NCBI GenBank assembly: GCA_024222455.1
Contig: JAAEPD010000147.1
Span: forward strand, 1 to 64,000
Source: Aureispira sp.
GTDB lineage: Bacteria; Bacteroidota; Bacteroidia; Chitinophagales; Saprospiraceae
Reading direction: 5' to 3'
Length of the DNA stretch: 64,000 nucleotides
The notes under the pieces: model-generated
What the model was told of the DNA's origin: nothing
Seen by the model: only the letters and a program-made list of their open reading frames with translations
Databases searched by the model: none
Translations under genes and position numbers: made by a program
Shown: one piece after another, positions 18,324 through 26,618 of the stretch
How the letters are laid out: each line of letters starts with the position of its first letter
Position numbering within the stretch: the first letter of the stretch is position 1

Positions 18324-19622
18324 TTATAATCTAAATTTTAGTCCTGTAAAGACATTATGATAATAAAAATCAAAATTCTGTTCTTGTTTATAATCCAAAG
18401 AATAGCCTAAATTCCATGATATTTTTGGTGTAATGTAATATTCTGCTTTGGCACCAACTTGCCAATTGGTAGGACTAATAGAATTGTTGAATATAGCTCC
18501 ATCATAACGCACAAAATCGGTAACAGGTGCTTGAAAAAAGCTGAGTGACATCCCAAACTTATCAGTCAACTGTCCATGCAAAGAGGCACCCCAAATTGGT
18601 TTTAAACTGCCATCATTATTCATATGTATTGCAAATGAACCACCCAAAGTCAATCGATTGTTCCAAACAGGCAATCGATAAGATGCATCTAATCCAAACT
18701 GCCATTTATCAGTAACAGAGTTATTCTCAAAAGTAGTATCTTTCACCAACATAGGAGGGTTAGGCGGAATACCTTGTGTAATTTTAACCTGTGTTGAACT
18801 CTGCCCAGACAAGGACATATAAGCCCCATAAGGTTTGACCATAACCCTCCCAAAAGTCTTTTGAACGCCCAAATATAAGAGTAAACTATTTTCTTTTGTA
18901 GTATTTGTAATATCAGTAGGTCCATCAACTCTAAGTATCTTATTAGTATAACCTCCATTCAAATGTATATAATGCAATGCTGGTATGATCTGCCAACCTT
19001 TGCCCAACAAGACATTCCCTTTTAGGTAATAATCATATTGATTGTATTTCACACCCAAATAGTTTTGAGACAAGAAGCTAAAATTATGATACAGCTTCAA
19101 GAAGCTACCAAAACGATGCCCCATACCTATACTCACAACTCCCATATGTCCTATAGAATCAGGCTGCGAACTAAACCGACCACCAGCATCAAAAGTTATA
19201 TAATCTAACCAACGATTCTTTTGAGCCCCCCATTTCTTTCGAGTACTATCAGGGTAAGCCTTTGCAAAGCGCAGAGCCTCTCCTTCTTTATCAGCAAACA
19301 ACTGACTGTAATACAAATATTCGGGTGCATATGGATCCGCATTATTAAACTCCAAAGTCTTTTTGAAGTGTTTGGTACTTTGCCAATAATTATTGCGAGA
19401 ATATTGAGCTACTCCCATTCGGTAACGCAATCCATAATAATCAATCTCTTGTTTTAATGCACTATCTCCCAACGACATGAGGGTTTTCCACTGCCCTTTA
19501 TAGAAGTAAGATAAGGTCCGTTGCTCCACCTCAGGATAGCTCAACTCTTCCTGTGCAAATATACCTTGCCCTAAGCCAGCTATGCAGCATAGCAGCAAGA
19601 ATAACCTTTGTATATTGTTCAT
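18324..19622 (-). CDS. Outer-membrane protein: N-terminal TPR plus beta-barrel, YaiO-like
   Basis: A signal peptide (…GLGQGIFAQ) leads into a TPR-like region (residues about 25-130: YFYKGQWKTLMSLGDSALKQ, RNNYWQSTKHFKKTLEFNN). From about residue 150 the pattern is beta-barrel: RWLDYITFDAGGRFSSQPDS, GHMGVVSIGMGHRFGSFLKL, ending FTGLKFRL. The architecture and barrel start resemble YaiO-family outer-membrane proteins. It sits 72 bases after the urea-transporter/M23 gene and two bases before the TPR gene. Within the operon it is the likely outer-membrane component. The cargo or ligand is unknown. Confidence 0.7.
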   Translation of the reverse strand: MNNIQRLFLLLCCIAGLGQGIFAQEELSYPEVEQRTLSYFYKGQWKTLMSLGDSALKQEIDYYGLRYRMGVAQYSRNNYWQSTKHFKKTLEFNNADPYAPEYLYYSQLFADKEGEALRFAKAYPDSTRKKWGAQKNRWLDYITFDAGGRFSSQPDSIGHMGVVSIGMGHRFGSFLKLYHNFSFLSQNYLGVKYNQYDYYLKGNVLLGKGWQIIPALHYIHLNGGYTNKILRVDGPTDITNTTKENSLLLYLGVQKTFGRVMVKPYGAYMSLSGQSSTQVKITQGIPPNPPMLVKDTTFENNSVTDKWQFGLDASYRLPVWNNRLTLGGSFAIHMNNDGSLKPIWGASLHGQLTDKFGMSLSFFQAPVTDFVRYDGAIFNNSISPTNWQVGAKAEYYITPKISWNLGYSLDYKQEQNFDFYYHNVFTGLKFRL

Positions 19623-19694
19623 TTGGAAATTTTATATAATGATAAGATTCCTTTTCTTCCTTTTTTCCCTTCCCGTAAAGTCTCCTCCTTGCTT

Positions 19695-21914
19695 CTAAAC
19701 AACCTCCAATACTTCCTCAAAACTAGTCACTAATTGTCGAGCTACGATTGTCTTATTTTTAAGCTTTATTCTAAATACATCTATCTGATTTTCACGCAGC
19801 TCTAAATCAAAAGTCAATCGATCTTGCAAACGCCCAAAACTCTTCTTATCTAGGTGTGTTTCTAGTATAATTTCTTTAGGTCGCATACTGTTGTCAATAT
19901 GCTTATAATTAAGTTGATAAGCCAACTCTCTGTAGATCATAAATGGTGCAATAAAATCTTGTAGGTATCTTCCTATTCCGCTATCCGCTAGTTGTAAAGG
20001 CACCTTATCTTGAATATCAATCTGTTTGTAATAACCCAACAAGACCTTGTACGTTGCTAAATAGAAGTAGTACAATAGTGAGTTTCGATCCCCCTCAAAA
20101 GTTGTAAAATAATGCAAAGTTCCATCATTTACATAGTAAGCATAAGAACCCGTTTTTCGGCAATACAAGTAGGGTTGATTCAAGCCATTTGTATGTACTT
20201 CCCATTCTACCAACTCTCTCTGTCCATCCTCTTCCACTTCAAAAGTTAAACTCTGTCCAGGTATAAATTTGAACGCTTCTCGCATCAAACCAGTTGTTTT
20301 TATACCAAAGATCGTTTCACCCTCTTTAGGATATTCAAATGTTTTGAACTCATAACCACCTTTATCATCCTTTAGCATATAATAAGCCAATGGATATTTC
20401 ATCGTTTTGGAGCCTACATAAGGATTAGCCTGTACTTGGAAGTGTATATGTGGTTCTGGCGAACGCCCAGAATTACCCAAATAAGCAACCACTTTTCCTT
20501 TCTGAACATAATCTCCAACAGCTACCTTAAACGAACCAGCTTTGAGGTGACTAATCTTGGTATATAGATGTTCTGTATGTTTGATTACAATAGAGTTACC
20601 CCAGTTATTTTGAATATCTACATCACCAATTGCATTATCAGGCACATCATCCACTATAGCAACTACATAGCCCGAAGCTGGAGCCGACACTGGCAATCCA
20701 TAACAGTAAAAATGCTCAACTAATGCACCTCCATCTCTATAGGTTTTGTCTTGATCATCTGTTATCACAAAATCCCATGCAGCATTCCAATCACCTTTGT
20801 GAGTATGCTTACCTTCATGCCCTTGCGAAACAGTCCATTCTCCAAAAAATGGCAAGCCTATTTGATAATAAGTTGTATTCGAAAAACGCTTAATATAGTT
20901 ATCATAAGCATATAAATTCTTTTCGGGAGAATATTGTTGTTTAGTTACTTTCAAGAATTTATGCTGTGTACTGAAATTCATTACATAAATAACCATAATG
21001 ACTATAATAGCAAAAGGCAAAGACAATACAGGCAACTGATAAGGCATAAAAATAGCACTAAACGCTGCAATCAACATAGCTATAACAGGAGTTAGTATAA
21101 CCAGTAAACTATAGGTTTTCCATGTTGGAATAAAGAAGAATCCACCAATAGCCATTGCTGACAAAATAAAGTTGAACCCAATATAACTATAGTAGAGTTG
21201 CGTCATATCTGCACCCACAAAATAGTAGAATAAATAACCTGTAATATAACCCACTAAAGACAGTGAAAATGCAATACGAGAACTAATCAAAATCCCTACA
21301 GCAATCAACATTCCAGTCACTATATTTCCATGAAATAGGATAGCTGCTAAAGAATTAAAGTATGCATCTAAAATCAAGGGCAGTTCTATACTATGTATAT
21401 ACTCGTAGAGATTGACCAAAGTCATTCCGCCAAAACGATACAAATCATTCATAGCATAGATAGAACTAACATCTAGAGCCAAAGCATCGTATTGCCGAAC
21501 TGCTAACATGATAATCCAATAAGCCAATAAAAACGGTAAACTCAGGAACGGCACGCCCAACTGAGACAGATAGCCTAGCAAGGCCACAGACAGGAACAGC
21601 GTCAGCAAGCAGGCCGAGAAAAACACCAGCACAAACTGACCATTCACCTCAAAAGCCAATGCTAATCCCATAGCGACCAATAAGCTGTTGAGTCCATACA
21701 AACCTTCTCGAATCGTATGTTTATCAAAGCCTAGCCAATCTGCCAATAAATTAGTAGTCAGAGCAGCAGCCAAGCCCCACAGTCCAAGATCCCAATTGAC
21801 AAAGGAAGCCAAGATCACCAACACTGCCAACCATCTATTCTTAGAAAAGAAGATCTGAGCATAGCTATGCAGAACACTGTCTGTATAAAACCCTATATGT
21901 TGTTTAATATTCAC
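19695..21914 (-). CDS. Urea transporter fused to an M23 (LytM) peptidase domain
   Basis: Residues about 25-320 form ten or so membrane segments with the internal pseudo-repeat of UT/Yut urea transporters ('GLYGLNSLLVAMGLAL' and 'HGNIVTGMLIAVGILI' occupy equivalent positions). Residues about 350-520 are an LytM/M23 metallopeptidase domain: His in 'HTHKGDW', Asp in 'AAWDFVI', the 'VSAPASGYVVAI' strand, 'NSIVIKHTEHLYTKISHL' and the closing 'SPEPHIHFQV' HxH motif. Residues 560-739 are an unassigned beta-rich then helical tail. The metal ligands appear present, so activity is plausible. It lies between the decarboxylase gene and the barrel gene in the operon. The domain order is seen; urea as substrate is family knowledge only. 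Confidence 0.85.
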   Translation of the reverse strand: MNIKQHIGFYTDSVLHSYAQIFFSKNRWLAVLVILASFVNWDLGLWGLAAALTTNLLADWLGFDKHTIREGLYGLNSLLVAMGLALAFEVNGQFVLVFFSACLLTLFLSVALLGYLSQLGVPFLSLPFLLAYWIIMLAVRQYDALALDVSSIYAMNDLYRFGGMTLVNLYEYIHSIELPLILDAYFNSLAAILFHGNIVTGMLIAVGILISSRIAFSLSLVGYITGYLFYYFVGADMTQLYYSYIGFNFILSAMAIGGFFFIPTWKTYSLLVILTPVIAMLIAAFSAIFMPYQLPVLSLPFAIIVIMVIYVMNFSTQHKFLKVTKQQYSPEKNLYAYDNYIKRFSNTTYYQIGLPFFGEWTVSQGHEGKHTHKGDWNAAWDFVITDDQDKTYRDGGALVEHFYCYGLPVSAPASGYVVAIVDDVPDNAIGDVDIQNNWGNSIVIKHTEHLYTKISHLKAGSFKVAVGDYVQKGKVVAYLGNSGRSPEPHIHFQVQANPYVGSKTMKYPLAYYMLKDDKGGYEFKTFEYPKEGETIFGIKTTGLMREAFKFIPGQSLTFEVEEDGQRELVEWEVHTNGLNQPYLYCRKTGSYAYYVNDGTLHYFTTFEGDRNSLLYYFYLATYKVLLGYYKQIDIQDKVPLQLADSGIGRYLQDFIAPFMIYRELAYQLNYKHIDNSMRPKEIILETHLDKKSFGRLQDRLTFDLELRENQIDVFRIKLKNKTIVARQLVTSFEEVLEVV

Positions 21915-21978
21915 CTGCTCTATATTTTAAATACTGCTTAATAGATGATTAGAATTTAGTTCACTCCGTTCATGAGAT

Positions 21979-22143
21979 CGCTTCGCTAAGTTAGACTATG
22001 ATAAGACTATAAAATTATTTTAGCCTCTCAACTATTTCTAAGCACTAAACTAAGAACAAAAAAACTATAAACAAAAAAACATCTAAATACTACTAGACAT
22101 AGTCTAACTACTAACTACTAAACGCGAAGCGTACTAACTACTT
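21979..22143. repeat. Long imperfect dyad with dispersed repeat copy 2
   Basis: CGCTTCGC (21979-21986) and GTTAGACTATG (21990-22000) recur inverted as CATAGTCTAAC (22098-22108) and GCGAAGCG (22124-22131). The right arm holds TACTAACTACT as in copy 1. The 231-base spacer between the decarboxylase and transporter-peptidase genes has no coding character. Confidence 0.6.
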
Positions 22144-22145
22144 CC

Positions 22146-23504
22146 TTACAGTTCAAAAGATTTCAAATGCTCAGGCACACGCTCCAAATGCATCATATAA
22201 TCCAAATCTTCGCTATCACGCACCAAATGCACCTTACTATCCAAATCCACCATTACTATACGAGGACGAAGCGCAATAAACTGCATCCACTGTGTCATAT
22301 TGTAAGCCCCTACTCTATGCACCACTACTTGATCACCTTTATTCAAAGGAGGCAATTTTACATTTTCACGAATCACGTCAATATTCATACACAAAGGACC
22401 ATACAGTACTGCATCTTCTGCATATTGACTACACTCTTGAGCTGGAGAAATAGTATGTTCATACCAAAAAGAGGTAAACATCAGATTGACACCAAAATCT
22501 AAGATTGTAGCTCTACGACCATCAGACAATCGCTTATTTGCCAATACAGACCCTAACAAGTATCCAGCATCATCTACCATTGCTCGACCTGTTTCCAAAA
22601 TCAACAAAGGCAACTCATCTGGTTCAAAACCAGCATTCAACAAAGCTGTACTAATATGCTCTGCATAGTCTGCAAAAGTGGGTGCTACATCTGAGCCACT
22701 TAGGTAAGCCCCTTTCAGAGTATTTTTAGAAGCAAAACCACCACCTAGATCTAAATAGTGGATACTATGCCCAAATTTCTTTTTGATATTCAGTGCCAAA
22801 TCTGCCATCTTACTAGCAGCCACACCATAAGCCTGAGCAGCCAACATATAAGTCCCAATATGACAATGTAAACCAATCAAATCTAGCTTTTTGCTGTGCA
22901 TAATCTTATTGATTGCATCCCAAGCCTGTCCATTTTCATAGTTGAACCCAAAACGATCCCACATTGGCTGTATACCAGTATCCATATTGATACGAATAGC
23001 TACTCTAGGACGTTTATCCATTTCATCGCTCAACTCAATTAAGCTGTACAACTCATCCAAATGGTCGATATGAATAGGTGAACCATTCGCTATAGCAACT
23101 CTATGATCATCTGTTGTTTTATCTGGGCCATTAAAAATGATCTTATCTCCAGGAACTCCATTGCGCAATGCTTTTTCGTACTCAAAGCGAGAAACGACCT
23201 CCCCCCAAGATCCTTCTTGATGAAAAACATTACAAACTGCATTCATATAATTGGTCTTATACGACCATGCAAACTGCACATTTGGGTATCGAGTACTAAA
23301 AGCAGATTTAGCTTTTCGGTAAGTATCTCTCAATGTCTTTTCAGAGATGACAAATAATGGTGAGCCATGTTCTGCTATCAAATCCTTAACGGCTACGCCG
23401 TCTATATGTGTATGTGGAATAAATCCTTGTTGTGCTCCAAATTTATTGGTAACGCCTGTGTTTAATGCCTTTATCACTGGACGCTCATATCTTAGCTTAG
23501 TCAT
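22146..23504 (-). CDS. PLP-dependent decarboxylase of the LysA/alanine-racemase-fold family
   Basis: A 452-residue fold-type III PLP enzyme. Visible features: the PLP lysine Lys83 in 'WSYKTNYMN', 'GLHCHIGTYM', 'LDLGGGFASKN', 'ILETGRAMVDDAGYLLG' (E-x-GR phosphate-binding region, with Thr instead of the usual Pro), and 'YGPLCMNIDVI' containing the active-site Cys of the GPxC motif. Family members decarboxylate diaminopimelate, lysine/ornithine, arginine, carboxyspermidine or carrier-bound glutamate (BtrK). The altered EPGR and CxSxD motifs and the context (ATP-grasp plus PqqD-like, no lysine genes) argue against a housekeeping LysA. Substrate unknown. Confidence 0.8.
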   Translation of the reverse strand: MTKLRYERPVIKALNTGVTNKFGAQQGFIPHTHIDGVAVKDLIAEHGSPLFVISEKTLRDTYRKAKSAFSTRYPNVQFAWSYKTNYMNAVCNVFHQEGSWGEVVSRFEYEKALRNGVPGDKIIFNGPDKTTDDHRVAIANGSPIHIDHLDELYSLIELSDEMDKRPRVAIRINMDTGIQPMWDRFGFNYENGQAWDAINKIMHSKKLDLIGLHCHIGTYMLAAQAYGVAASKMADLALNIKKKFGHSIHYLDLGGGFASKNTLKGAYLSGSDVAPTFADYAEHISTALLNAGFEPDELPLLILETGRAMVDDAGYLLGSVLANKRLSDGRRATILDFGVNLMFTSFWYEHTISPAQECSQYAEDAVLYGPLCMNIDVIRENVKLPPLNKGDQVVVHRVGAYNMTQWMQFIALRPRIVMVDLDSKVHLVRDSEDLDYMMHLERVPEHLKSFEL

Positions 23505-23529
23505 ATCTTTTTGTTTTTAAACAATTAAA

Positions 23530-23593
23530 AATGTAGAATTAAGAATGAAAAATTATTGTTCTCCCCTTTGTTCCTAATTCTTAATTTTACATT
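23530..23593. repeat. Inverted repeat in the decarboxylase/ATP-grasp spacer
   Basis: AATGTAGAATTAAGAAT (23530-23546) and ATTCTTAATTTTACATT (23577-23593) pair over 17 positions with one G-T. It may attenuate transcription between the two operon genes or be a small mobile repeat. Confidence 0.55.
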
Positions 23594-23609
23594 CTAAATT
23601 TTTAATTTC

Positions 23610-24659
23610 CTAAAGCTCTCCTGTCACTGCAATCTGCTGAAAATCCTTCAAGTCGCAAATCATATCGTAGGAATATCGGATAAACATCTTCCCCACATCA
23701 TAATCCTCAAAAGGATCAACTTTCTCGCCCATTGCCATCCGCACCAACGCTTCAGGGTGATTCTGTCCACAACCTACAGCTAAGTACACCCAAGCAGGAA
23801 ATCTAGGATTTATCTCAATCAAGTAAGGGTCACCTGTACTATCTTCTTTGATCAACTCCAACTCTAGTCCACCGCCCCAATTGGTGCTTTCTACCAAGTG
23901 TCGAGCCATTTCTACAAGCGATTCATCTGCCAAAGAAATACCTGCCCAACCTTTTCCCGTATCGGTTATATAAGTCTTGCGCATTGGCACAGCACCAATC
24001 AATTTGCCCTTACCATCGCCAATAGCGGTTACATTCAACTCTTGGCCTTGCACAAACTGTTGTAAGACAATGGGAGTCCCCCATTTAGCACTAATCTTAT
24101 GGAAATAAGCCTGCGCTTGTTCATAAGAAAAAGCCTTGTATGCTTCATAAAACTTCCCTTTTACCATTACAGGATAATCGAAAGTTTTGAGTGTCTGTGC
24201 TAGCTCTTCTATATTAAAAACGACAGCACTTCTAGGTACTAAGATATTGTGTTTATCACCATACTCATTCAGTTTGCCTTTGAGACGAGCATCAAACTGC
24301 TCCATGGTAGGCAAAAGGCTGTGGATACCCATACTTTCAAGCTTAGGTGCTAGTTTGATAAAACTAAACAGCTCTGCATCAAAATTGGGGATAATAACAT
24401 CTATTTTTTCCTTACGGTGAATGTATTCCAAACGACTAAGCAGTGTTTCGTGTCCAACTGAGGGATAAGGAATTTGGTAAACTTTATCTACCAAATCTCG
24501 CATATAAATCCCTGGTTCTAGGTTTTCGTAAGACAAGCCAATGATTCTTGCCTCAAAATGCTTACTCTCCTTCAATCCTCTGATCACTGCTATCCCTGGA
24601 CCAGGACTATCAACCGCATTCAGCCCTGTAACAGCTATATTTATTTGTTGCTTTTTCAT
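23610..24659 (-). CDS. ATP-grasp ligase (carboxylate-amine ligase type)
   Basis: 349 residues with an N-terminal Rossmann-like preATP-grasp part ('INIAVTGLNAVDSPGPGIAV', 'IDVIIPNFDAELFSF'), the nucleotide-binding lysines in 'YPVMVKGKFYEAYKAF', 'PIVLQQFVQGQELNVTAIGD', and the Mg-binding 'GGLELELIKE…PYLIEINPRFPAW' motif. It resembles the CarB/PylC-type group that joins a carboxylate to an amine through an acyl phosphate. It lies between the PqqD-like and decarboxylase genes on one strand. By analogy with BtrJ/BtrK of butirosin synthesis, it could load an amino acid that the decarboxylase then processes; that is inference. Confidence 0.85.
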   Translation of the reverse strand: MKKQQINIAVTGLNAVDSPGPGIAVIRGLKESKHFEARIIGLSYENLEPGIYMRDLVDKVYQIPYPSVGHETLLSRLEYIHRKEKIDVIIPNFDAELFSFIKLAPKLESMGIHSLLPTMEQFDARLKGKLNEYGDKHNILVPRSAVVFNIEELAQTLKTFDYPVMVKGKFYEAYKAFSYEQAQAYFHKISAKWGTPIVLQQFVQGQELNVTAIGDGKGKLIGAVPMRKTYITDTGKGWAGISLADESLVEMARHLVESTNWGGGLELELIKEDSTGDPYLIEINPRFPAWVYLAVGCGQNHPEALVRMAMGEKVDPFEDYDVGKMFIRYSYDMICDLKDFQQIAVTGEL

Positions 24660-24721
24660 AATATTTTTCCATTTAATAGCCCATGCATTCTTAACTTTAT
24701 CAAGCTAAAAATAACAGTCCC

Positions 24722-24741
24722 TTTTCTAATGAATTAGAAAA
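24722..24741. repeat. Hairpin between the PqqD-like and ATP-grasp genes
   Basis: TTTTCTAA (24722-24729), loop TGAA, TTAGAAAA (24734-24741). The neighbouring 24760-24815 is a degenerate TCAATTAT/TCAACTAT repeat. No short peptide gene was found in 24660-24819. Confidence 0.5.
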
Positions 24742-24819
24742 ACTTCATCGACTAATTGTCAATTATGAATGAGCCAATAACTAATTATCAACTATCCATT
24801 ATCAACTGTCAATTATAAA

Positions 24820-25059
24820 CTAATCCAACAGATCATACTGCTTCAACATTTTCACAAAATCATGTATATCTCGTTCTGCAGTGCTATCATCTATAGCATA
24901 TTTGTTGGTTACTTCTTGCTGAACAACTTTAGTATCTTTTCCGGCTTTGATCATCTCTAAAATAAACAATCCAATAGGATTAGTAGAAAAGGAATCTCCT
25001 CTTGCTGCATTAAATACAAAACCATTTTCGCTGATGGCTATACTCTTTTTCAATCTCAT
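24820..25059 (-). CDS. PqqD-like small protein (RiPP-recognition-element fold)
   Basis: 79 residues matching the PqqD pattern: a strand 'GFVFNAARGDSFSTNPIG', the helix 'LFILEMIKAGKDTKVVQQ', then a winged helix 'YAIDDSTAERDIHDFVKMLKQYDLLD'. PqqD proteins bind a peptide substrate and present it to a modifying enzyme; stand-alone versions also occur in non-RiPP operons. It is the first gene of the minus-strand operon, just downstream of the promoter at 25137-25168. There is no radical-SAM gene nearby, which is unusual. It could be a peptide chaperone, or could itself be the carrier modified by the ATP-grasp enzyme. Confidence 0.8.
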   Translation of the reverse strand: MRLKKSIAISENGFVFNAARGDSFSTNPIGLFILEMIKAGKDTKVVQQEVTNKYAIDDSTAERDIHDFVKMLKQYDLLD

Positions 25060-25136
25060 AATGCTTATTTTTTATAATAGAACGATTCAGTTAGTAATTG
25101 AGCTCTTTATGTTTGTGTGACACAGTTAACATACTG

Positions 25137-25168
25137 CTAAGATAAGGCCAGAATCGGCATTCTACAAA
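25137..25168 (-). promoter_or_regulatory. Bacteroidota-type promoter of the pqqD-like operon
   Basis: On the minus strand TTTG (25168-25165) is followed after 20 bases by TATCTTAG (25144-25137), close to the TTTG-N19-TAnnTTTG consensus. The start codon is about 80 bases downstream. Confidence 0.55.
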
Positions 25169-25194
25169 CCCTCTTCAACCAATAGCAGGTTTAA

Positions 25195-25256
25195 ATCAGT
25201 AAATGGCCTATATTTATCAATAAAGTGTTATTTTTATCACTAAATGGTCATTTTGA
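25195..25256. promoter_or_regulatory. Three phased direct repeats, candidate LytTR operators
   Basis: Units begin at 25195, 25216 and 25236: ATCAGTAAATGGCCTATATT, ATCAATAAAGTGTTATTTTT, ATCACTAAATGGTCATTTTG. Spacing is 21 and 20 bases, i.e. two helical turns, the arrangement used by LytTR-domain regulators. They lie directly upstream of the operon promoter and 80 bases from the LytTR gene. Confidence 0.55.
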
Positions 25257-25337
25257 CTCTGTGAATAGACTAAAAAACTCTATTTTAGGTTATTCTATTT
25301 ATAATTACCCTATCCAAAAACATAAGAATAGTAGAAA

Positions 25338-26045
25338 ATGGCAATCAATTGTATCATACTAGAAGATAGTCCACACAACAGTCAGTTGTTGGAAAGTCAT
25401 ATATACAAGCTACCTTCCCTAAATATGGTGCAGGTATGCCAAGATTTTGATAGCCTAGAAACAGCCTTAACTACAATTGAGGATATTGAGATTTTATTTT
25501 TGGTGGTAGAAGAATTAGATGCTACACACTATGTCTTTTTGGATAAGTTGCCACAACGCCCTTTTATTATAGTACATAGTGGTAAGGAACAGTTGGCTAT
25601 AGAAGCTTTTAAACTACAGGTTGTAGATTTCTTGCCTAAGCCCCTAAATTTTGAAGCACTCTCTACTGCTGTCAAAAAGGTGCTTGACCTAACAGTTGAC
25701 CCAAGTCTACTGGATGGATGGGCTCGCAAAAAATACTTCTTTGTTAAGTCTGATTACAAAATTGTTAAGATAGATTTTGATGAGATACTCTACATAGAAG
25801 GCATGGGCGAGTATGTGCGTATCTATGCCACCAACCAAAAAGTGATTACACTCCTATCGCTAGCCAAACTAGCCAAGATATTACCTCCTAGCTTTATTCG
25901 TACACACCGTTCTTATATTATTAATCTAGATCGAGTCGATTTCATACAGACCAACTCTGTAATGATTGGCGACAATGAATTACCTATAAGTAAGAGCCAG
26001 AAAAAGCCTTTTTTGAAGCATATTAATGAGAATGGGTTGTTGTAA
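25338..26045 (+). CDS. LytTR response regulator with a degenerate receiver
   Basis: Residues 1-115 form a CheY-like receiver: acidic pair Glu9/Asp10, Ser in 'IIVHSGKEQ', and Lys in 'FLPKPLN'. The phosphoacceptor position is Val56 ('LFLVVEEL' instead of 'LFLDIQMP'), so ordinary phosphorylation is not possible. Residues about 130-235 are a LytTR DNA-binding domain ('KIVKIDFDEILYIEGMGEYV', 'FIRTHRSYIINLDRVDFIQ'). No histidine kinase is adjacent. It is divergent from the pqqD-like operon with the phased repeats in between, which suggests it controls that operon in a phosphorylation-independent way. Confidence 0.88.
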   Translation: MAINCIILEDSPHNSQLLESHIYKLPSLNMVQVCQDFDSLETALTTIEDIEILFLVVEELDATHYVFLDKLPQRPFIIVHSGKEQLAIEAFKLQVVDFLPKPLNFEALSTAVKKVLDLTVDPSLLDGWARKKYFFVKSDYKIVKIDFDEILYIEGMGEYVRIYATNQKVITLLSLAKLAKILPPSFIRTHRSYIINLDRVDFIQTNSVMIGDNELPISKSQKKPFLKHINENGLL

Positions 26046-26068
26046 GATATTCCTACTAAAATACCAAC

Positions 26069-26587
26069 TTATGGAAACCCTATAGATGAGTTAGTAATAG
26101 CTATTAAGAAAGCAGAAATGAGTATTGCCCACATTATTAATGAAAAAACCCCTAAAATAATTGCTGCAATTGCATAGCCTTTCCCTCCATACTTATCTGG
26201 TTTTTGTATTGTCCTACTTAAAAAAATGCTCCCTAAGACTAAAGCTACTAATGCTAATACAGGAAAGATTAAACCAATCAGACTCAAAACAAAAATTGTC
26301 CTATTAGGACTCTCATTGGATTCTGTTTTTGTCTTCTGCTTAACCTTTTTCAGACGTTTATTCAGACGTTTTTCTTGTTTAACTTTAGTTGCTCTATCCA
26401 ACTTGCTAGATAAGCGGTTCAAACGTTTATTCAGCTTGGCTTGACGCTTCTCTTGTTGGGTGGTTACCTTTGGGGCTTTTCCCTCATCTCTTGAAGATTC
26501 TAGAGTGGGTGCATAGCTTGCTGATGATAGAAGCATAGCCAATATCAATAAACCAATAGATAAAATACTCTGTTGATATTTATACAT
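26069..26587 (-). CDS. DUF4190-like membrane protein, paralogue 1
   Basis: The start is the ATG ending at 26587 (MYKYQQSILSIG…), which matches the other paralogues; the longer frame to 26653 runs into the remnant of a fifth copy. Layout: signal/anchor segment ending SSASYAP, a highly basic helix with two 'RLNKRL'-type turns (KLNKRLNRLSSKLDRATK), then two or three hydrophobic segments with 'YGGKGYAIAAIILGVFSL', the Gly/Ala-rich pattern of DUF4190. 24 bases from the convergent LytTR gene's stop. Probably an envelope membrane protein; role unknown. Confidence 0.7.
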   Translation of the reverse strand: MYKYQQSILSIGLLILAMLLSSASYAPTLESSRDEGKAPKVTTQQEKRQAKLNKRLNRLSSKLDRATKVKQEKRLNKRLKKVKQKTKTESNESPNRTIFVLSLIGLIFPVLALVALVLGSIFLSRTIQKPDKYGGKGYAIAAIILGVFSLIMWAILISAFLIAITNSSIGFP

Positions 26588-26618
26588 AGACATAGGTTTT
26601 ATTAAAAACATATACAAA

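Noticed and set aside
22167-22502. Plus-strand 111-residue His/Ile/Gln-rich frame
   Set aside because: Antisense to the conserved 3' half of the PLP decarboxylase gene.
24660-24819. Search for a RiPP precursor gene next to the PqqD-like gene
   Set aside because: Only very short frames (five codons or fewer from ATG) on the relevant strand; the divergent region 25060-25337 also lacks a convincing peptide gene.
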